A stretch of 64,000 nt of DNA, from assembly GCF_001458115.1 (NCBI RefSeq), contig NZ_CZRP01000008.1, positions 24,105 through 88,104 of the forward strand, written 5' to 3'. Positions 8,906-19,730 of this stretch are shown one piece after another. Each line of letters opens with the position of its first letter. The first letter of the stretch is position 1. The position numbers and the translations under genes were made by a program. The notes under the pieces were generated by a model that ran no database searches, was not told the DNA's origin, and saw only the letters and a program-made list of their open reading frames with translations. Origin of the DNA: Gracilibacillus massiliensis. Lineage in GTDB: Bacteria; Bacillota; Bacilli; Bacillales; Amphibacillaceae.

Positions 8906-9703
8906 TTACGACCGTAAATTAAAGAAGATAATAATGATTATGACGTATACTAATATGGCGATATAATCAATTCTTGTTAGTTTTAGTTCTCTCAGTTTTG
9001 TTCTACCTTCACTTCCGTTGTAACCCCTAGCCTCCATGGCCATTGCTAATTCCTCCGCTCGTTTAAAAGCACTAATAAATAAAGGAACTAATAAAGGAAC
9101 AATCGCATACATTCGATCTTTCATAGTTCCTGTGCGAAAATCGACACCACGAGATGCTTGTGCTTTCGAAATTTTCTCGGTTTCTTCTAACAGTGTCGGA
9201 ATAAATCGGAGAGAAATCGACATCATTAAAGCTAATTCGTGCACAGGTACTTTGATCTTTTTGAGAGGTGCAAACAATTCCTCGATAGCATCGGTAATTT
9301 CCATTGGAGATGTGGTTAAAGTTAATAAGGAGGTTACTAACACAAGCAGTAAAAAACGTAGTGAAATAGTTAATCCTTGGATAACTCCACCTTCATACAC
9401 TTTAAAGTTGCTGATTTCTAATAGAACAGGTCCTTCTTTTGTAATAAATAAATGCAGAATAAACGTAAATATAATTAAAAACCAAACAGGTGTAATTCCT
9501 TTTAAAATGTAAGGCATACTGATTTTGGATAGTAAAATAAGCATTAATGAAAAAAGTGCCAACCAACCATAACTTAGTACATTATTAGCAAAAAAAACAA
9601 TAATTACGAAGCTAAATATTGTTATCATTTTAGTACGAGGGTCTAATCGGTGTAACGAGGAAGTGCCTGGTACAAATTGTCCTATGATCATAAATGATTT
9701 CAT
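8906..9703 (-). CDS. ecfT: ECF transporter transmembrane subunit EcfT
   Basis: The 265-residue membrane protein has about five to six hydrophobic helices and the two coupling motifs ASRGVDF and MEARGYNG, whose Ala-Arg-Gly triplets dock onto the ATPases. With EcfA1 and EcfA2 it forms the energising module shared by vitamin and cobalt/nickel S components encoded elsewhere. Its start overlaps the end of ecfA2 by 4 bp, implying translational coupling. Confidence 0.96.
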   Translation of the reverse strand: MKSFMIIGQFVPGTSSLHRLDPRTKMITIFSFVIIVFFANNVLSYGWLALFSLMLILLSKISMPYILKGITPVWFLIIFTFILHLFITKEGPVLLEISNFKVYEGGVIQGLTISLRFLLLVLVTSLLTLTTSPMEITDAIEELFAPLKKIKVPVHELALMMSISLRFIPTLLEETEKISKAQASRGVDFRTGTMKDRMYAIVPLLVPLFISAFKRAEELAMAMEARGYNGSEGRTKLRELKLTRIDYIAILVYVIIIIIFFNLRS

Positions 9704-10569
9704 AACCGTTTATTCTCCCTAAAATGATCGACGATTTCCTTTGCTAATTCTGCAATTGATTGACGGTGATAACGGATTGATCCATCAAATCGGTGATTGA
9801 AATCATCAATTAATGTAAGAACTTCCGGCACATCAAGATTTACTTCTTGTAGCTGTTTTGTTTTGGAGAATATTTCTTCTGGATTGCCTTCCATATGTAC
9901 TTCTCCATTTGCTAATACGATGATCCGATCGGCATATTTAAGCGCCTGATCCATTTGATGTGTTACCAAAATCGTTGTCATCTGTCTTGATTGATGTAAC
10001 TGATAGAACATATCCATTATATCGTATTGTCCTTTTGGATCTAATCCTGCTGTAGGTTCATCTAGAATTAAAACCTCTGGCTCCATTGCTAGTACACCCG
10101 CAATCGCTACTCTGCGCATTTGTCCGCCACTTAATTCAAATGGGGATTTGTTTAAAATATCGGTTGGTAATTCTACTTTTTCCATGGATCTTATGACACG
10201 TTGTTCGATTTCTTCTTTAGGCACTCGGAAATTATGTGGACCAAAGCTAATATCTCTTTCCACTGTTTCTTCAAAAAGTTGATGCTCCGGATACTGAAAA
10301 ACAATGCCTACTTTTTCTCTTAACTTTCTCAAATCCTGTCTTTTATTATCATTTGATAATAGGAAGTCTCCTACATGCACCTCACCTTCTGTTGGTACTA
10401 ATAAGCCATTTATATGCTGTAGCAGTGTGGATTTACCTGATCCGGTATGGCCGACAACTGCGATATATTCTCCAGATGAAATCGATAGATTGATATTACG
10501 GATTGCTTGATAGGCAAAAGGCGTATGTGGTTGGTAGGTATATCCTACTTGTCTAAATTGGATGTCCAT
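9700..10569 (-). CDS. ecfA2: ECF transporter ATPase EcfA2
   Basis: This is a 289-residue ABC ATPase with Walker A GHTGSGKSTLLQH, signature LSGGQMRRVAIA and Walker B LILDEPTAGLD. The second ATPase position of the conserved cluster and the overlap with ecfT assign it as EcfA2. It pairs with EcfA1 to drive substrate uptake through EcfT and interchangeable S components. Its start overlaps the 3' end of ecfA1 by 25 bp. Confidence 0.96.
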   Translation of the reverse strand: MDIQFRQVGYTYQPHTPFAYQAIRNINLSISSGEYIAVVGHTGSGKSTLLQHINGLLVPTEGEVHVGDFLLSNDNKRQDLRKLREKVGIVFQYPEHQLFEETVERDISFGPHNFRVPKEEIEQRVIRSMEKVELPTDILNKSPFELSGGQMRRVAIAGVLAMEPEVLILDEPTAGLDPKGQYDIMDMFYQLHQSRQMTTILVTHQMDQALKYADRIIVLANGEVHMEGNPEEIFSKTKQLQEVNLDVPEVLTLIDDFNHRFDGSIRYHRQSIAELAKEIVDHFRENKRL

Positions 10570-11378
10570 AATTGCTTAATAAACTCCTCATGATTTAATG
10601 GATATAAGGCAAATTGATAATCGTATCTTTCTAATTCTAATGCAAGTTGAACAGTAAACGGTAAAGTCAATCCGATTGATTCTAATCTCTCATGATGTGT
10701 GAATAATTGTTCCTTGGTGGTATCCAAGTATATATTGCCGTTATTCATAACAATGACACGGTCTGCTAAAATGATTTCATTTAAATCATGCGTAATCATC
10801 ATCATTGTCATTTTCTCTCGCTTCTTTAATTCCTGTATGGTCGATAAAATCTCTTTCCGACCTTTAGGATCTAACATGGAGGTTGCTTCATCTAGTAATA
10901 ATATCTCCGGTTTAATTGCCATAACACTTGCGATAGCCACTCGTTGCTTTTGTCCTCCCGAAAGATGATGTGGCTCATGGTTGATATATTGATCCATGCC
11001 AACATTCATCAAACTTTGATGGATTCGATCCACCATTTCAGCTCGTGGTATTCCTCGGTTTTCTAACCCAAAAGCAACATCATCTTTTACGGTGGTCCCT
11101 ACAAATTGATTTTCAGGATTTTGAAAAACCATGCCAACTTTCTTACGGATCTCCCATACATTAGATGTTCGAATCTTTTTTTCATCTATTAGCACTTCAC
11201 CACTCTGTGGTGTTAACAATCCATTTACTAGCTTAGAAACAGTAGATTTGCCTGAACCGTTATGTCCTAAGATTGCCACCGTCTGGCCTTCCTCTATCGT
11301 CAAATTAAGATTCTTTAATACATATGGAGATTCTTCATTATATCGAAAAAAAACATTTCGAAACTCTATCGCTGACAT
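10545..11378 (-). CDS. ecfA1: ECF transporter ATPase EcfA1
   Basis: The 277-residue ABC ATPase has Walker A GHNGSGKSTVSKL, signature LSGGQKQRVAIA and Walker B LLLDEATSMLD. It is first in the ecfA1-ecfA2-ecfT-truA string. A structured terminator separates it from rplQ, and the gap of about 480 bp holds a repeat element and a further repeat fragment. Its promoter may therefore lie in or beside the repeat; TAAAAT at about 11430 is a weak -10 candidate. Confidence 0.96.
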   Translation of the reverse strand: MSAIEFRNVFFRYNEESPYVLKNLNLTIEEGQTVAILGHNGSGKSTVSKLVNGLLTPQSGEVLIDEKKIRTSNVWEIRKKVGMVFQNPENQFVGTTVKDDVAFGLENRGIPRAEMVDRIHQSLMNVGMDQYINHEPHHLSGGQKQRVAIASVMAIKPEILLLDEATSMLDPKGRKEILSTIQELKKREKMTMMMITHDLNEIILADRVIVMNNGNIYLDTTKEQLFTHHERLESIGLTLPFTVQLALELERYDYQFALYPLNHEEFIKQLWTSNLDK

Positions 11379-11493
11379 TGAAATAGCTCCCTTGATTGCT
11401 ATATTTCCCGGGTAATATTATTCTCTCATTTTACCATACTCCGACGGAAAGAGAAGTGCTAAGAAAAACCGGGGAAGCCCACTCGGTCTTTTT

Positions 11494-11686
11494 AGTAGTA
11501 ATTTTGAAATGGATAATAGATTTAAAATCTGCTAGGCTTGCCCACTTCGCTTTCCAGGGAAAACGCCACTGCATAGAAAACACTACGAAAGCTTGCTTGA
11601 GTAGATGTTGCACTTGTGCCCGTGGTAAAAGGGAAGTGGGCAGCCGCAGCGGTGGATTCATATACACTACATTTCAAAATGAATAC
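11494..11686. repeat. Composite repeat element R1, compact form with nested insert
   Basis: Ends are inverted: AGTAGTAATTTTGAAAT at 11494-11510 and ATTTCAAAAT at 11671-11680. The left arm start (GGCTTGCCCACTTCGCTTTC) is joined directly to a right arm end (GGGAAGTGGGCAGCCG). The apical parts and centre of the longer copies are missing, so this looks like an internal-deletion derivative of about 190 bp. The junction carries the nested insert listed separately. A further fragment of the right arm (ACGGAAAGAGAAGTG) lies at about 11444-11458. Confidence 0.7.
11567..11625 (+). other. Nested ~58-nt structured insert in R1
   Basis: The insert is identical in sequence to the copy in R6 (62102-62161) and related to that in R4. 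It folds as GCATA with TGTGC, then CTAC with GTAG, a tandem GA/GA internal loop and AAG-CTTG-CTT. Strand is arbitrary; the structure is drawn on the plus strand. Confidence 0.6.
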
Positions 11687-11792
11687 TTTGATAACAAATG
11701 TCTTGATACCGCTGATTATAAGCTTTCCTTGCTTACAAGGCAAAAGCGCCTATTACATTTTTAAATCTCAACCAGAGTGATGTTTGTATTAC

Positions 11793-11841
11793 AAAAAAAG
11801 GGCTTGGATGCACCTCGTAATGAGAGTAGCTCCTGCCCCTT
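11793..11841 (-). terminator. Terminator after rplQ
   Basis: On the minus strand AAGGGGC pairs with GCCCTT at the base, inner parts GGA/TCC and ACTC/GAGG-type pairs continue it with internal loops, and a run of seven T residues follows. It ends the S10-spc-alpha transcript before the ecf genes. Confidence 0.75.
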
Positions 11842-11857
11842 GCTTTTTGGTATTCAA

Positions 11858-12211
11858 TTATACTAATTCAATGACTGCCATTTCAGCCCCATCACCGCGA
11901 CGAGGTCCTAATTTAAGCACTCTTGTGTATCCACCTTGGCGATCTTCATAGCGACCTGCGATGTCGCTAAACAGTTTTTGTACAGCAACTTCATTTTCAT
12001 TTGCTTCTGCATTATATAAAAATGCAGCAGCTTGACGACGAGCATGAATATCACCGCGTTTACCAAGTGTAATCATTTTATCTACAACCGAGCGTAGTTC
12101 TTTTGCTTTCGCTTCCGTTGTTTCTAAACGTTCATGTACAATAAGGTCAGTAGCTAAACCACGTAACAGTGCTTTTCGCTGATCCGTTGTACGTCCTAGT
12201 TTTCTAGCCAT
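11858..12211 (-). CDS. rplQ: 50S ribosomal protein L17
   Basis: The 117-residue product starts [20 protein letters not shown] and contains the L17 core [18 protein letters not shown]17 sits near the peptide exit tunnel of the large subunit. It is the last gene of the alpha part of the ribosomal cluster, 43 bp after rpoA and directly before a terminator. Length is close to the B. subtilis protein (120). Confidence 0.98.
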   Translation of the reverse strand: MARKLGRTTDQRKALLRGLATDLIVHERLETTEAKAKELRSVVDKMITLGKRGDIHARRQAAAFLYNAEANENEVAVQKLFSDIAGRYEDRQGGYTRVLKLGPRRGDGAEMAVIELV

Positions 12212-12254
12212 GGATTATCCCTCCTTCATTAGAGATCTCTAAAAGGTGTCATGA

Positions 12255-13199
12255 TTAATCTTCGTTACGTAGACCTAAACCTAAATCTTCTAATTTATGT
12301 TTCACTTCTTCAAGTGATTTACGACCTAAGTTACGAACTTTCATCATATCTTCTTCCGATTTATGAGCTAACTCTTGTACCGTGTTAATACCTGCACGTT
12401 TCAAGCAGTTATAAGATCTTACTGATAAATCAAGTTCTTCGATTGTCATTTCAAGAACTTTTTCTTTCTGATCTTCTTCTTTTTCAATCATAATTTCAGC
12501 ATTTTTTGCTTCGTCCGTTAAACCAACAAAAATATTCATATGCTCCGTAAAGATTTTAGCACCTAATGATACTGCTTCTTCTGGGCGAATACTTCCGTCT
12601 GTTTGAATATCAAAAGTAAGTTTATCATAATTGGCATCTTCACCAATACGAGTGTTTTCCACTTGATACGTTACTTTAGATACGGGCGTGAAAATAGAGT
12701 CCACTGGAATAACACCAATTGGACGATCTTCATGGTTGTTTGTGTCAGCTGGACGATATCCTCGACCGCTTTGTGCTGAAATTTTCATTTTTAAATGACC
12801 ATTACTACCTACTGTAGCAATGTGAAGATCTGGATTTAAAATTTCGACATCACTATCAAAAATGATATCTGCAGCCGTAACTTTTCCTTCTCCCTGTACA
12901 TCTACTTCTAGCGTTTTTTCTTCATCTGAATAGATTTTAAGAGCAAGTTGTTTTAAGTTTAAGATAATAGTTGTGACGTCCTCGACTACTCCTTCAACTG
13001 TTGAAAACTCATGTAATGCTCCATCCATTTGAACAGATGTAACAGCAGCGCCAGGAAGTGAAGATAATAGGATACGACGCAAGGAGTTACCAAGTGTAGT
13101 ACCATATCCACGTTCTAGTGGTTCTACAACGAATTTACCATAGGTAGCATCATTACTGATCTCTACTGTTTCTATTTTCGGTTTTTCAATTTCGATCAT
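12255..13199 (-). CDS. rpoA: RNA polymerase alpha subunit
   Basis: The 314-residue protein has the assembly domain ([20 protein letters not shown]) and the C-terminal DNA-binding domain ([19 protein letters not shown] and [16 protein letters not shown]) joined by an acidic linker. It dimerises to seed the core enzyme and contacts UP elements and activators. It lies between rpsK and rplQ as in B. subtilis. A perfect hairpin in the preceding gap may affect its expression. Confidence 0.99.
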   Translation of the reverse strand: MIEIEKPKIETVEISNDATYGKFVVEPLERGYGTTLGNSLRRILLSSLPGAAVTSVQMDGALHEFSTVEGVVEDVTTIILNLKQLALKIYSDEEKTLEVDVQGEGKVTAADIIFDSDVEILNPDLHIATVGSNGHLKMKISAQSGRGYRPADTNNHEDRPIGVIPVDSIFTPVSKVTYQVENTRIGEDANYDKLTFDIQTDGSIRPEEAVSLGAKIFTEHMNIFVGLTDEAKNAEIMIEKEEDQKEKVLEMTIEELDLSVRSYNCLKRAGINTVQELAHKSEEDMMKVRNLGRKSLEEVKHKLEDLGLGLRNED

Positions 13200-13231
13200 C
13201 TATTAAACCCTCCTCTAAAACGTCGAAACCC

Positions 13232-13253
13232 CGGTTAGACCTTCGTCTAACCG
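13232..13253 (-). other. Stable hairpin in the rpsK-rpoA gap
   Basis: CGGTTAGAC, a GAAG loop and GTCTAACCG form a perfect 9-bp stem about 35 bases before the rpoA start. No T-run follows on the minus strand, so it is not a normal intrinsic terminator. It sits in a 198-bp gap, the longest inside the S10-spc-alpha cluster. RNA processing, stabilisation or translational control of rpoA are possible roles. Confidence 0.55.
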
Positions 13254-13397
13254 AAATTCCCCAGGTAGGCAGTTCCCGTTTCTGCACTATGCAATTCTGT
13301 CGAACGCAAATGGTGTATTGAATCCATATTCTTAAAAAACTTTATTAAGCTATCATAAACCATTATAGACAGATTAACAAATAATATACTGTGATTA

Positions 13398-13787
13398 TTA
13401 TACTCGACGACGTTTTGGTGGGCGACAACCATTGTGAGGAACTGGCGTTACATCCACAATAGCTGTTACTTCTATACCTGCTGCTTGAAGTGAACGAATT
13501 GCTGCTTCACGTCCAGCACCAGGTCCTTTCACTGTAACCTCTAAAGATTTCACACCATGATCCTGAGCTGTTTTTGCTGCAGCCTCAGCAGCCATTTGTG
13601 CTGCAAAAGGTGTAGATTTTCGAGAACCTCTAAAGCCTAGCGCTCCTGCACTACTCCAGCTAAGTGCATTACCTTGTACATCAGTAATCGTAACAATTGT
13701 ATTATTAAATGTAGAACGGATATGTGCAATACCCGTGTCTATATTCTTTTTCACTTTACGTTTACGTGTATTTGATTTACGAGCCAT
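13398..13787 (-). CDS. rpsK: 30S ribosomal protein S11
   Basis: The 129-residue S11 has [17 protein letters not shown] and the C-terminal [17 protein letters not shown]. It lies on the 30S platform near the mRNA exit. It follows rpsM by 23 bp with a good ribosome site. Length and order match B. subtilis. Confidence 0.98.
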   Translation of the reverse strand: MARKSNTRKRKVKKNIDTGIAHIRSTFNNTIVTITDVQGNALSWSSAGALGFRGSRKSTPFAAQMAAEAAAKTAQDHGVKSLEVTVKGPGAGREAAIRSLQAAGIEVTAIVDVTPVPHNGCRPPKRRRV

Positions 13788-13810
13788 AAGTTAGCAAACC
13801 TCCTTTTATC

Positions 13811-14176
13811 TTATTTCTTTTTGTTAGCCATTGTTTTTCTTGGACCTTTACGAGTACGAGAGTTGTTCTTCGTTTTTTGTCCGCGAACTGGTAAGCCACG
13901 GCGATGACGCACACCACGATAGGATCCAATTTCAATTAGACGCTTAATGTTAAGAGATACTTCACGACGAAGGTCCCCTTCCACTGTATAGCTGTCCATT
14001 TTTTGACGAATTTGACCTAATTCTTCTTCTGTTAAATCACGAACACGAGTGCTTTCATTCACACCAGCTTCTTCTAATACTTTCTTAGCAGTTGTTTTCC
14101 CAATACCATAAATATAGGTTAAAGCAATCACTACACGTTTATCACGCGGAATATCTACACCAGAAATACGTGCCAT
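13811..14176 (-). CDS. rpsM: 30S ribosomal protein S13
   Basis: The 121-residue S13 starts [20 protein letters not shown] and carries [20 protein letters not shown] near its basic C-terminal tail. It sits on the 30S head, contacting the P-site tRNA and the large subunit. It is 17 bp downstream of rpmJ. Nothing is unusual. Confidence 0.98.
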   Translation of the reverse strand: MARISGVDIPRDKRVVIALTYIYGIGKTTAKKVLEEAGVNESTRVRDLTEEELGQIRQKMDSYTVEGDLRREVSLNIKRLIEIGSYRGVRHRRGLPVRGQKTKNNSRTRKGPRKTMANKKK

Positions 14177-14193
14177 AGATTGATTACACCTCC

Positions 14194-14337
<144 letters not shown>

Positions 14338-14556
14338 TTATTTATAACGGTACGTAATACGACCTCTTGTTAAATCATATGGAGAAAGTTCAACCGTTAC
14401 TTTATCTCCTGGTAAAATACGAATGAAGTGCATTCTAATTTTCCCAGAAACATGTGCAAGTACGGTGTGGCCATTCTCTAGTTCAACTTTAAACTGTGCA
14501 TTCGGTAAAGTATCAATTACTGTACCTTCTACTTCAATTGCATCGTCTTTCGCCAT
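14338..14556 (-). CDS. infA: Translation initiation factor IF-1
   Basis: The 72-residue S1-like OB-fold protein starts [19 protein letters not shown] and ends [13 protein letters not shown]-1 occupies the 30S A site during initiation. Its start overlaps the end of the upstream KOW protein gene by 23 bp, suggesting translational coupling. It precedes rpmJ, rpsM, rpsK and rpoA as in other Bacillales. Confidence 0.98.
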   Translation of the reverse strand: MAKDDAIEVEGTVIDTLPNAQFKVELENGHTVLAHVSGKIRMHFIRILPGDKVTVELSPYDLTRGRITYRYK

Positions 14557-14869
14557 CGAGTTGATCTCCCTTCTTCAAATCTGTCACATATTCTTCGACA
14601 AATTTATTAATAGCATAACGCAATTTACCATTGGTTACGCGCCCTGTTTCGAGAAGGCTTCTTTGAACTTCAGGAGACACAAAACGTGTGAACGTAATAT
14701 GTTGGATGTTTTTTTTCTTCGGTCGATCATATTTACGCCTGTCTCCATCCGCCAACAACACAAAACGACTGTCTACTTTTTCAATAACAATTGCAAACTG
14801 ACCTGCTTCGCGTCCCTGTAGGATTTGAACAACCTGACCTAATTCCGGATAACTCTCCGTTTCGCTCAA
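14534..14869 (-). CDS. KOW domain RNA-binding protein (YbzG-like)
   Basis: The 111-residue protein opens with a KOW-type segment ([20 protein letters not shown]) like that of L14e/L24-type proteins, followed by [19 protein letters not shown] and a helical tail. B. subtilis has a KOW protein (YbzG) at the same place before infA. The product is likely a ribosome-associated RNA-binding protein, but its function is not established. In B. subtilis map stands between adk and this gene; here only 76 bp separate it from adk. Confidence 0.85.
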   Translation of the reverse strand: MSETESYPELGQVVQILQGREAGQFAIVIEKVDSRFVLLADGDRRKYDRPKKKNIQHITFTRFVSPEVQRSLLETGRVTNGKLRYAINKFVEEYVTDLKKGDQLDGERRCN

Positions 14870-14945
14870 CCATCATCACCTTCATTTTGGTTTTACGTTA
14901 TACTTTTTTAGTTAGTATCATTATACCAACTTTAACGATAAATAA

Positions 14946-15641
<696 letters not shown>

Positions 15642-16937
15642 TTATTTAATAAAGCCTTTATAGTTACGTTTTACTAGCTGTCCTTCTAATTGTTTCATCG
15701 TCTGTAATGCAACACCGACTACAATTAGTAAACCAGTTCCACCGATTTGAACGGATTGTGGTAAGCCTGCCAAATCACCTAAAACTAGTGGTAAGACAGA
15801 TACCGCAGCTAAAAAGATGGATCCAACAAATGTTAGTCGATACATAACACGTGTTAAATAAGTCTCCGTTGTTTTTCCTGGTCGAATTCCAGGAATATAA
15901 CCGCCTTGTTTCTTCAGGTTGTCAGCCATTTGTTCAGGGTTAACTTGAACAAATGTATAGAAATACGTAAATGCGATGATTAGCACAACGTATATAACCA
16001 TACCTGTTGGGTTTGTATAATCAAAAATGTTCGAAATTGTCGATGCAATCTCATTATTCTCAAAGAAACCTGCGATTGTTCGCGGTGCAATGATAAATGA
16101 AATAGCAAAGATAACTGGAATTACCCCTGCAGCATTTACTTTTAACGGTAAATGTGTAGAGTGTCCTCCTACTGGCGAACGATTCACTAAACGTTTTGCA
16201 TATTGTACAGGAATTTTACGTAATGCTTGTTGGATGAAAATAACTCCAACCGTTACCGCAATAACTAGCAATACGATCAACAATACAATAATAATATTTA
16301 GGAACAATTCATCATCTGCACCAGATCCAAAATATTGTGCGTAAATTTGATTAACACCATTTGGAATGGCTGCAACGATACCTGCAAAAATCAGGATTGA
16401 AATACCATTACCAACACCATTTGCAGTAATTTGCTCCCCTAACCACATTAGGAATGCAGTACCACTTGTTAATACAATAGCAATAACTAGGAACTTACCT
16501 ACGCCAGGGTCAGAAATTAATAGACCGCCTGACATAGCATTAAACCCTACGGACATAGCACAAGCTTGGATGAATGCTAAGCCTATCGTTGCATATCGAG
16601 TCACCTGTGCTAGCTTTTTACGACCCATTTCTCCTTGCTTTTTCCACTCAGAGAATTTTTGAACGACATCCATTTGCAAAAGTTGCATAATAATAGATGC
16701 TGTAATGTAAGGCATAATACCCATCGCAAAGATGGAGAAGTTTTGCAGGGCTCCACCACCAAACGTATTGAGTAAGCCAAATACATTTTGTTCATTCATA
16801 AAGTCAATAGCAGATCGATCTGTGAATGGAACAGGAATAAACGTTCCAATCCGAAATACTATTAACATGAGAAGTGTAAAAATGATCTTTTGTCTAATAT
16901 CTGCTACACGCACAAAATTGGAGATTGTACGAAACAT
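15642..16937 (-). CDS. secY: Protein translocase channel subunit SecY
   Basis: The 431-residue membrane protein has ten predicted helices, the plug-region GLLNTFGGGALQNFSIFAMG, GNGISILIFAGI and the cytoplasmic loop with IPGIRPGKTTETYL. With SecE (43787-43966) it forms the general secretion channel that would export the surface protein at the window start. Its ATG overlaps the rplO stop by one base (TAATG). Confidence 0.99.
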   Translation of the reverse strand: MFRTISNFVRVADIRQKIIFTLLMLIVFRIGTFIPVPFTDRSAIDFMNEQNVFGLLNTFGGGALQNFSIFAMGIMPYITASIIMQLLQMDVVQKFSEWKKQGEMGRKKLAQVTRYATIGLAFIQACAMSVGFNAMSGGLLISDPGVGKFLVIAIVLTSGTAFLMWLGEQITANGVGNGISILIFAGIVAAIPNGVNQIYAQYFGSGADDELFLNIIIVLLIVLLVIAVTVGVIFIQQALRKIPVQYAKRLVNRSPVGGHSTHLPLKVNAAGVIPVIFAISFIIAPRTIAGFFENNEIASTISNIFDYTNPTGMVIYVVLIIAFTYFYTFVQVNPEQMADNLKKQGGYIPGIRPGKTTETYLTRVMYRLTFVGSIFLAAVSVLPLVLGDLAGLPQSVQIGGTGLLIVVGVALQTMKQLEGQLVKRNYKGFIK

Positions 16938-17374
16938 TAAATCACCTCAGTTTTACCGCCCGCTGCTTCGATTGCATCTTTTGCTGAAGCAGAAAACTTA
17001 TGAGCTTTTACGGTTAATTTCTTTTCTAATTTTCCATTTCCAAGAATCTTAACGCCAGACTTTACCTTGCTTATGGTACCTGTCTCAAGTAAAAGCTCAG
17101 GTGTCACTTCAGTACCCTCATCATAGTTATTCAATGTTTCTAAGTTAACAATTGCGAAATCTTTGCGGTTAATATTGGTAAAACCACGTTTCGGTAAACG
17201 TTGGAAAAGTGGCATTTGACCACCTTCAAATCCTGGACGTACACCTCCACCAGAACGTGCTTTTTGACCTTTATGACCACGTCCAGATGTTTTACCATTA
17301 CCTGAAGCCATACCACGACCTACGCGGTTACGCTCTTTCTTCGCTTGTGATGGTTTTAATTCATGAAGTTTCAT
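16937..17374 (-). CDS. rplO: 50S ribosomal protein L15
   Basis: The 145-residue L15 starts [20 protein letters not shown] and has the glycine-rich [20 protein letters not shown]. It is an internal large-subunit protein needed late in assembly. The gene lies between rpmD and secY and is translationally coupled to secY through TAATG. Confidence 0.98.
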   Translation of the reverse strand: MKLHELKPSQAKKERNRVGRGMASGNGKTSGRGHKGQKARSGGGVRPGFEGGQMPLFQRLPKRGFTNINRKDFAIVNLETLNNYDEGTEVTPELLLETGTISKVKSGVKILGNGKLEKKLTVKAHKFSASAKDAIEAAGGKTEVI

Positions 17375-17403
17375 GCGAGCACCTCCTCTTAAAACTAATT
17401 TTA

Positions 17404-17586
17404 TTAAACTTCTTTAATATCTACTAAATGTGATACTTTGTTAATCATGCCTCGCACGACAGGAGTATCTTCACGGACTACTGATTGATGCATCTTTCTT
17501 AGACCTAACGTTTGTACAGTAGCTTTTTGTACTTCTGATCTACCGATGACACTGCGTTTGAGGGTAATTTCTATCTTGTTAGACAT
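17404..17586 (-). CDS. rpmD: 50S ribosomal protein L30
   Basis: The 60-residue product begins [20 protein letters not shown] and includes [20 protein letters not shown], the L30 signature. It is only 13 bp after rpsE. Length matches bacterial L30. Confidence 0.98.
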   Translation of the reverse strand: MSNKIEITLKRSVIGRSEVQKATVQTLGLRKMHQSVVREDTPVVRGMINKVSHLVDIKEV

Positions 17587-17599
17587 TTTGTTTCCCTCC

Positions 17600-18106
17600 C
17601 TATCCTAACAATTCTTCTACAGACTTACCACGAAGTTTTGCTACTTCTTCAGCACGCTTTAATTCGCTAAGTCCATTAATTGTTGCACGAACCATGTTAA
17701 TTGGTGTATTTGATCCTAATGATTTAGATAGGATATCACCTACACCAGCAAGCTCTAATACGGCACGTACTGGTCCACCAGCGATAACTCCCGTACCTTC
17801 TACAGCTGGTTTCAACAAGATGTTACCAGCCCCGAATTGTCCGTGAATTTCGTGTGGAATGGAAGTACCAACGACTGGTACATTGATTAAGTTTTTCTTT
17901 GCATCGTCAATTGCTTTCTTAATAGCTTCTGGTACTTCTTGTGCTTTACCAGTACCAAATCCTACATGACCATTTTTATCTCCGACTACTACCAATGAAG
18001 CAAAGCGAAAACGACGTCCACCTTTAACTACTTTTGCTACACGGTTGATTGTTACAACGCGTTCTTCTAAATCCAATTTGTTTGGGTCGATGTTAGTACG
18101 CAACAT
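17600..18106 (-). CDS. rpsE: 30S ribosomal protein S5
   Basis: The 168-residue S5 contains [20 protein letters not shown] and [20 protein letters not shown]. It lines the mRNA entry channel and takes part in decoding accuracy. The loop [10 protein letters not shown], where spectinomycin resistance changes occur, looks wild type. It follows rplR by 18 bp. Confidence 0.98.
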   Translation of the reverse strand: MLRTNIDPNKLDLEERVVTINRVAKVVKGGRRFRFASLVVVGDKNGHVGFGTGKAQEVPEAIKKAIDDAKKNLINVPVVGTSIPHEIHGQFGAGNILLKPAVEGTGVIAGGPVRAVLELAGVGDILSKSLGSNTPINMVRATINGLSELKRAEEVAKLRGKSVEELLG

Positions 18107-18124
18107 ATGTCCCTCCTTTTTTAA

Positions 18125-18487
18125 TTAAAATTCAAGACCTGCTTCGCGAGCAGCATCTGCTAGAGATTTAACTCGACCATGATATAAATATCCACCACGA
18201 TCAAAAACAACATTTTTTAAGTCTTTGTCAAGCGCACGTTTAGCGATTAACTCACCAACTTGTTTCGCTGCTTCAACATTTCCTGTTGCTTCTAAGTTTA
18301 ACTCTTTATCTACAGTAGACGCACTTGCTAATGTCACGTTGTTCACGTCATCGATTAGTTGTGCGTAGATATGATTATTTGAACGAAATACGTTTAGACG
18401 TGGGCGTTGTTCCGTACCGAATAAATTCTTACGGATACGCTGATGTCTTTTTTGACGCACACTGTTTTTATTAGGCTTTGTGATCAT
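18125..18487 (-). CDS. rplR: 50S ribosomal protein L18
   Basis: The 120-residue L18 has [20 protein letters not shown] and the C-terminal [20 protein letters not shown]. It binds 5S rRNA together with L5 (rplE, 20270-19731) to form the central protuberance. Start MITKPNKNS has a ribosome site in the 32-bp gap after rplF. Confidence 0.98.
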   Translation of the reverse strand: MITKPNKNSVRQKRHQRIRKNLFGTEQRPRLNVFRSNNHIYAQLIDDVNNVTLASASTVDKELNLEATGNVEAAKQVGELIAKRALDKDLKNVVFDRGGYLYHGRVKSLADAAREAGLEF

Positions 18488-18519
18488 CTAGGTCACTCCT
18501 TTCCGCTTGCTACCTAAAC

Positions 18520-19056
18520 TTACTTAGCAGTTTTACCTTCTTTACGACGTACATATTCACCTTCATAACGGATACCTTTACCTTTGTATGGCTCAGGTGG
18601 GCGAATCGCTCTAATGTTTGCTGCAACTGCACCAACTAATTCTTTGTCGATACCTTTTACAACAACTCTTGTATTGGCTGGAACATCAATTTCAATTCCA
18701 TCAATCGCATCTATTTCTACAGGGTGAGAATAACCTGCATTTACAACAAGTTTGTTACCTTGTTTTTGAGCACGGTACCCAACACCTTGAATTTCTAGTG
18801 CTTTTTCGAATCCTTTATGGACACCTTCTACCATGTTTCCAATAAGGCTTCTTGTTGTTCCGTGTAATGCTTTGTGTTGTTTGCTGTCACTAGGACGGGC
18901 TACAGTCAAAACATTATCATCGATATTAATTTTCATATCACTGCTAAAAGAACGGCTTAATTCGCCTTTAGGTCCTTTTACAGTTACATTATTACCGTCA
19001 ATTTTAATTTCCACACCTTGTGGAATATCTAATAACTTTAAACCTATACGAGACAT
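18520..19056 (-). CDS. rplF: 50S ribosomal protein L6
   Basis: Start is placed at the ATG giving [14 protein letters not shown] because AGGAGGTG lies six bases before it; a longer frame would start inside that ribosome site. The 178-residue L6 has [20 protein letters not shown] and [20 protein letters not shown]. It sits near the factor-binding site of the large subunit. Order and length match B. subtilis (179). Confidence 0.97.
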   Translation of the reverse strand: MSRIGLKLLDIPQGVEIKIDGNNVTVKGPKGELSRSFSSDMKINIDDNVLTVARPSDSKQHKALHGTTRSLIGNMVEGVHKGFEKALEIQGVGYRAQKQGNKLVVNAGYSHPVEIDAIDGIEIDVPANTRVVVKGIDKELVGAVAANIRAIRPPEPYKGKGIRYEGEYVRRKEGKTAK

Positions 19057-19087
19057 CTCTTGCACCTCCTGCCTTCTTGAAAATATC

Positions 19088-19486
19088 TTACCAAATGTAT
19101 GCTAACACTTCGCCACCGATAGCTTGCGAGCGTGCTTCTTTATCAGATAATACACCTTTTGAAGTAGAAACGATCGCGATACCTAAACCATTTAAAACTT
19201 TAGGTAATTCATCTGCTTTTGCATAAACGCGTAGACCCGGTTTACTAATTTTCTTTAAACCTGTGATAACACGCTCATCGTTAGTACCATACTTCAAAAA
19301 GATACGAAGGATTCCTTGTTTACTATCTTCTACGTACTCATAGTCACGGATAAACCCTTCACGTTTTAGAATATCTGCAATTTCTTTCTTAAGATTCGAC
19401 GCTGGGAACTCCAATTTTTCATGGCGTACCACGTTAGCGTTACGAATACGAGTAAGCATATCTGCAATTGGATCTGTCATAACCAT
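19088..19486 (-). CDS. rpsH: 30S ribosomal protein S8
   Basis: The 132-residue S8 starts [20 protein letters not shown] and ends with the family motif [20 protein letters not shown]. It binds helix 21 of 16S rRNA and is central to 30S platform assembly. It is 29 bp after rpsN. Confidence 0.98.
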   Translation of the reverse strand: MVMTDPIADMLTRIRNANVVRHEKLEFPASNLKKEIADILKREGFIRDYEYVEDSKQGILRIFLKYGTNDERVITGLKKISKPGLRVYAKADELPKVLNGLGIAIVSTSKGVLSDKEARSQAIGGEVLAYIW

Positions 19487-19515
19487 TCTTTTTACCTCCT
19501 TCCCTATTCGGGGAT

Positions 19516-19713
<198 letters not shown>

Positions 19714-19730
19714 TTATACGAGCTTTTCGC

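Noticed and set aside
11396..11764. Open frames of 73-122 codons across the rplQ-ecfA1 gap
   Set aside because: They run through the repeat element on both strands and change with its inserts, so they are not genes.
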